DNA of 64,000 nucleotides from Lachnospiraceae bacterium C1.1 (lineage in GTDB: Bacteria > Bacillota > Clostridia > Lachnospirales > Lachnospiraceae): positions 3,548,001-3,612,000 of the forward strand of contig JAUISW010000001.1 in NCBI GenBank assembly GCA_030434875.1, read 5' to 3'. Positions within the stretch are counted from its first letter, which is position 1; every line of letters starts with the position of its first letter. The translations under genes and the position numbers were made by a program. The notes beneath the pieces were generated by a model, which was not told the origin of the DNA, searched no databases, and worked only from the letters and a program-made list of their open reading frames with translations. Positions 61,085 through 64,000 of the stretch are shown in pieces.

Positions 61085-62956
61085 ATGTGTGGAATAGTAG
61101 GTTACGTTGGTAAACATAAGGCAGCTCCAATTTTATTGGATGGGCTTTCTAAGCTTGAATATCGTGGATATGATTCAGCCGGACTGGCTGTTCGTGATGA
61201 AGATCGTCCGGCTGTTGTTGTAAAGTCAGTTGGAAAGCTTATTAACCTTATAAATAAAACAGATAATGGCAATTCGCTTAACGGCAACTGCGGAATTGGT
61301 CATACGCGTTGGGCTACACATGGAGCTCCGAGTCAGACTAATGCACATCCTCATGTTTCTGGAAAATGCAGCGGAAATGCTACGGATACTGTTGATTCTG
61401 AGGTTGTTGGTGTTCACAATGGTATCATTGAGAATTTCCAGGAATTAAAGGAAAAGCTCATTCGTCATGGATATGAGTTTTATTCGCAGACTGATACGGA
61501 AGTGCTTATTAAGCTGGTTGATTATTATTACAAGAAATATCAGGGCGGACCGATCGATGCTATTGCTAAGACTATAGTACGTGTACGTGGTTCTTATGCT
61601 CTTGAAGTAATGTTTGCAGATCATCCGGGTGAGATTTATGTTGCAAGAAAGGATTCACCAATGATCATCGGTGTCAATGAAGGCGAGTCTTTTGTTGCAT
61701 CCGATGTTCCGGCGATTCTCAAGCATACAAAGAATGTTTATTATATCGGAAACCTTGAGATGGCAAAGATCACTGAGGGAAATGTAGTATTTTACAATCT
61801 TGATGGTGATGTCATTGAGAAGGAGATCACGAAGATTACTTTCTCGGCTGAGGCAGCTGAAAAGGGTGGCTTTGAGCATTTCATGATGAAGGAGATTCAT
61901 GAGCAGCCCAAGGTTATAGAAGATACATTAAATAAATATATCAAAAATGGTGAGATCGACTTAACTGAAGTGGGTCTTTCTGATGAGGATATTAAGAAAT
62001 TTTCACAGATATATATTGTTGCCTGCGGTTCAGCCTGGCATGTTGGTATGGAGGCTCAGTATGTATTTGAGGAATTCACGGAACTGCAGGTGAGATGTGA
62101 GCTTGCTTCCGAGTTCCGATATAGAAAAACAAAATATGACAGGAATGCGCTTGTTATTGTAATTTCGCAGTCTGGAGAAACAGCAGATTCGCTTGCAGCT
62201 CTCAGAATGGCTAAGGAAAAGGGCATGAAGACTCTAGCAATCGTAAATGTTATCGGAAGTTCTATTGCAAGAGAAGCAGATTATGTAATGTACACTCTTG
62301 CAGGGCCTGAAATTTCCGTTGCTACCACGAAGGCATACAGCTGCCAGCTTGTTTGTGGATTTATGCTGGCAGTTAAATTTGGTGAAGTACGTGAGATAAT
62401 GGATTGCTTTGAACCAATGGATTATTACATAAATGAGCTTCGTTCTATTCCCGGAAAGATGAAGAGAATCCTGGAGGATAAGGAGCGCATCCAGTGGTTT
62501 GCAGCTAAGTATGCAAATGCAAAGAGCATTTTCTTTATCGGACGTGGAATTGATTATGCTGTAAGTCTTGAGGGATCGCTTAAGATGAAGGAAATAAGCT
62601 ACATTCATTCTGAGGCATACGCGGCAGGTGAGCTTAAGCATGGAACGATATCTCTTATCGAGGATGGAACGCTCGTTATCGGGGTCCTGACACAGAGTGA
62701 TCTTTATGAGAAGACTATTTCGAATATGGTTGAGTGCAAGAGCCGTGGTGCATACCTTATGGGACTTACAGAGTACGGTAAGTATGACGTAGAAGATCAG
62801 TGTAATTTTGCAGTATATGTACCGAAGCTGGATGAGCATTTTATAGGAAGTCTCGCTATTATACCGTTACAGCTTTTGGGATATTATACAAGTGTTGCTA
62901 AGGGACTTGATGTTGATAAGCCGAGGAATCTGGCTAAGAGTGTTACGGTGGAGTAA
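61085..62956 (+). CDS. glmS: Glutamine-fructose-6-phosphate aminotransferase (isomerizing)
   Basis: 623 aa from ATG 61085, chosen because Cys2 must follow the initiator Met (MCGIVGYVG) to become the glutaminase nucleophile. N-terminal glutaminase domain with GYDSAGLAV, GIGHTRWATHG, VHNGIIEN; two SIS domains with CGSAWHVGMEAQ, SQSGETADSLAALRMAKEKG and the C-terminal PRNLAKSVTVE. It makes glucosamine-6-phosphate. No glmS ribozyme fold was recognised in the short gap before it. Its GC is higher than that of the preceding cluster. Placement next to a PtmE-like gene fits supply of GlcNAc-1-P. Confidence 0.93.
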   Translation: MCGIVGYVGKHKAAPILLDGLSKLEYRGYDSAGLAVRDEDRPAVVVKSVGKLINLINKTDNGNSLNGNCGIGHTRWATHGAPSQTNAHPHVSGKCSGNATDTVDSEVVGVHNGIIENFQELKEKLIRHGYEFYSQTDTEVLIKLVDYYYKKYQGGPIDAIAKTIVRVRGSYALEVMFADHPGEIYVARKDSPMIIGVNEGESFVASDVPAILKHTKNVYYIGNLEMAKITEGNVVFYNLDGDVIEKEITKITFSAEAAEKGGFEHFMMKEIHEQPKVIEDTLNKYIKNGEIDLTEVGLSDEDIKKFSQIYIVACGSAWHVGMEAQYVFEEFTELQVRCELASEFRYRKTKYDRNALVIVISQSGETADSLAALRMAKEKGMKTLAIVNVIGSSIAREADYVMYTLAGPEISVATTKAYSCQLVCGFMLAVKFGEVREIMDCFEPMDYYINELRSIPGKMKRILEDKERIQWFAAKYANAKSIFFIGRGIDYAVSLEGSLKMKEISYIHSEAYAAGELKHGTISLIEDGTLVIGVLTQSDLYEKTISNMVECKSRGAYLMGLTEYGKYDVEDQCNFAVYVPKLDEHFIGSLAIIPLQLLGYYTSVAKGLDVDKPRNLAKSVTVE

Positions 62957-62990
62957 AAGAATTACGGACTTTTTGAAATTACCGTAAAAC

Positions 62991-64000
62991 TTAAAAAGAA
63001 TTAGCTGATATAGAAATGGAACTGCTGCTTTCTTCCCAAAGCAGCAGTTCCATTAAAAGAAACCAGGTCATTTGAAATCCGTAGAATATTCCTCCAAATA
63101 AAGCACAGAGCATGAATATTCCATGGAGAGTCTTTTTTCTGTAAAGATCTATTGTTATTTTACCTAGTAATGTATAAAAAGCTGTAAATCCAAATATTCC
63201 AACATCATAGAGCATCGATATGGGATCACTTTCCGGGATCCAAAGCTTGTCTGTATACTGGCTATAGTATTCGATGAATGGTATTCCGGAACAATTCTTT
63301 CCAAATCCAAAGATTTTTTGTAATGTTGATATATGATCAAACAAATAAGGAATAGACCAATAATAACGAAAATGGAAAAATGTACTTCCGTCATTATTTT
63401 CTGTTGCAGTGGAAGCGTTACTTAGTCTTTTAATTAGATAGCTTGAGAGAGAATAAGTTTTCTCACGTAATGGTTCATAAAAGATAAATGCAATAAAAGC
63501 AAATGCTACAAGAAAAAGAACAATCTTTGTGAAATTCCATCCATTTGACGCCTTGTCTTGCATGGATTTTAGGAAAAGAATTCCAAAGAAAAATGCTATA
63601 CAGAGTACACATGTAGATGAATTAATTATTATCGCTGCTATCAGAGCCATGATCCTGATATACAGTTTTGATGAAAGACAAAGTCCGATTAAAATGACAG
63701 GGACTACCATGCCCTGATTTGTTGTCAAACCGGTTATGGTTGGATAGCTATCTCTTAGTCTAGTTTCAACATGAAGAATTTTTGATGTAAGATCAAAATC
63801 AAATATTGTGAATAATAGATACTCTACATAACATGCAATATATTGTATGATACATGATATCATTATCCCCTTCATATAAAGTTTTCTATATCTTTCATTT
63901 CCCCGTAATATAAAATACAAAACTAATACAGAAGACATTAATATATAATTATTTATACTGCGTGAAGTCCATGCAGGGTATAGATTCAGACAGACTGTTA
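62991..64000 (-). CDS. O-antigen polymerase/ligase-like membrane protein, 5' end beyond the window
   Basis: The frame is open from TAA/stop side at 62991 to the window edge, past the ATG at 63938. The visible part has about eight hydrophobic helices with the O-antigen ligase pattern (TGLTTNQGMVVPVILIGLCLSSKLYIRIMALIAAIIINSSTCV) and a large loop (KIFGFGKNCSGIPFIEYYSQYTDKLWIPESDPISMLYDVGIFG). It converges with glmS and probably belongs to another polysaccharide locus to the right. The last residues (SSSSISISANSF) are low-complexity. Confidence 0.65.
   Translation of the reverse strand, partial: TVCLNLYPAWTSRSINNYILMSSVLVLYFILRGNERYRKLYMKGIMISCIIQYIACYVEYLLFTIFDFDLTSKILHVETRLRDSYPTITGLTTNQGMVVPVILIGLCLSSKLYIRIMALIAAIIINSSTCVLCIAFFFGILFLKSMQDKASNGWNFTKIVLFLVAFAFIAFIFYEPLREKTYSLSSYLIKRLSNASTATENNDGSTFFHFRYYWSIPYLFDHISTLQKIFGFGKNCSGIPFIEYYSQYTDKLWIPESDPISMLYDVGIFGFTAFYTLLGKITIDLYRKKTLHGIFMLCALFGGIFYGFQMTWFLLMELLLWEESSSSISISANSF
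63016..63053. repeat. 16-bp perfect inverted repeat inside the 3' end of the Wzy-like gene
   Basis: ATGGAACTGCTGCTTT (63016-63031) is followed after CTTCCC by its exact complement (63038-63053). It is within the coding end of the minus-strand gene and 60 bp from the glmS stop, so it may act as a shared terminator hairpin between the convergent genes. Confidence 0.55.

Noticed and set aside
62234..62839. 201-aa minus-strand frame inside glmS
   Set aside because: glmS is conserved along its whole length; the antisense frame has no start signals.

Overview
The window reads as the genome of a low-GC Gram-positive, most likely a Lachnospiraceae-type Clostridium relative (Butyrivibrio/Roseburia-like). 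This is inference from gene content: GHKL/LytTR two-component genes, strong purine-rich ribosome sites, SUKH immunity, tandem Rpn nucleases, an IS1182-type element, a group IIA-type intron, and a divergent-InlB/YDG giant surface protein. No rRNA, tRNA or CRISPR array was seen.

Layout. 1-5.8 kb: a split surface protein, a lipoprotein with an LHH nuclease toxin domain plus SUKH immunity gene, a recombinase remnant, a structured RNA with an XRE regulator, and an AbiEi/AbiEii toxin-antitoxin pair. 5.9-6.5 kb: small, partly broken genes. 6.6-19.1 kb: a coherent block in which relB-yoeB-LytTR regulator-GHKL kinase run leftward. A rightward promoter with two ACAGTT direct repeats 21 bp apart drives a pseudo-receiver gene and, before a 1756-bp IS1182-type element landed between them, a 2455-aa surface protein. 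19.1-28.5 kb: a defence and mobile-element region with two AAA ATPase/partner loci (both partners damaged), a 1229-bp tandem duplication carrying Rpn nucleases, a 93-bp perfect palindrome and a truncated group II intron. 28.6-32.0 kb: a decayed leftward polysaccharide locus. 32.0-36.5 kb: a DUF4160/DUF2442 pair and a nested inverted-repeat structure around a tyrosine recombinase. 36.5-40.2 kb: a signal peptidase and two probable defence genes.

40.2-63.0 kb is a rightward polysaccharide operon. A leader hairpin precedes ugd, a decayed PssDE-like pair, an intact PssDE-like pair, a Wzy polymerase, glycosyltransferases and a Wzx flippase. A near-complete CMP-legionaminic acid pathway follows (LegB, LegC, PtmE-like CBS nucleotidyltransferase, LegG, LegI, LegF) with an extra PLP enzyme and a FemAB/GNAT-type acyltransferase. 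Then come an AlgJ-like/MBOAT O-acyltransferase pair and GlmS, which feeds GlcN-6-P into the sugar-nucleotide pool. A second Wzy-like gene runs leftward off the right edge.

The most unusual structure is at 33.6-35.85 kb. Two 433-bp inverted arms, each starting with a 9-11-9 inverted-repeat site that looks like a tyrosine-recombinase core, flank a 1367-bp segment. That segment holds the recombinase core and an outward perfect-consensus promoter. Each arm encodes a variant of the same ~128-aa module; one is fused in frame to the recombinase, the other lies unfused in front of the promoter. Inversion would swap which module is fused and which is transcribed from that promoter.
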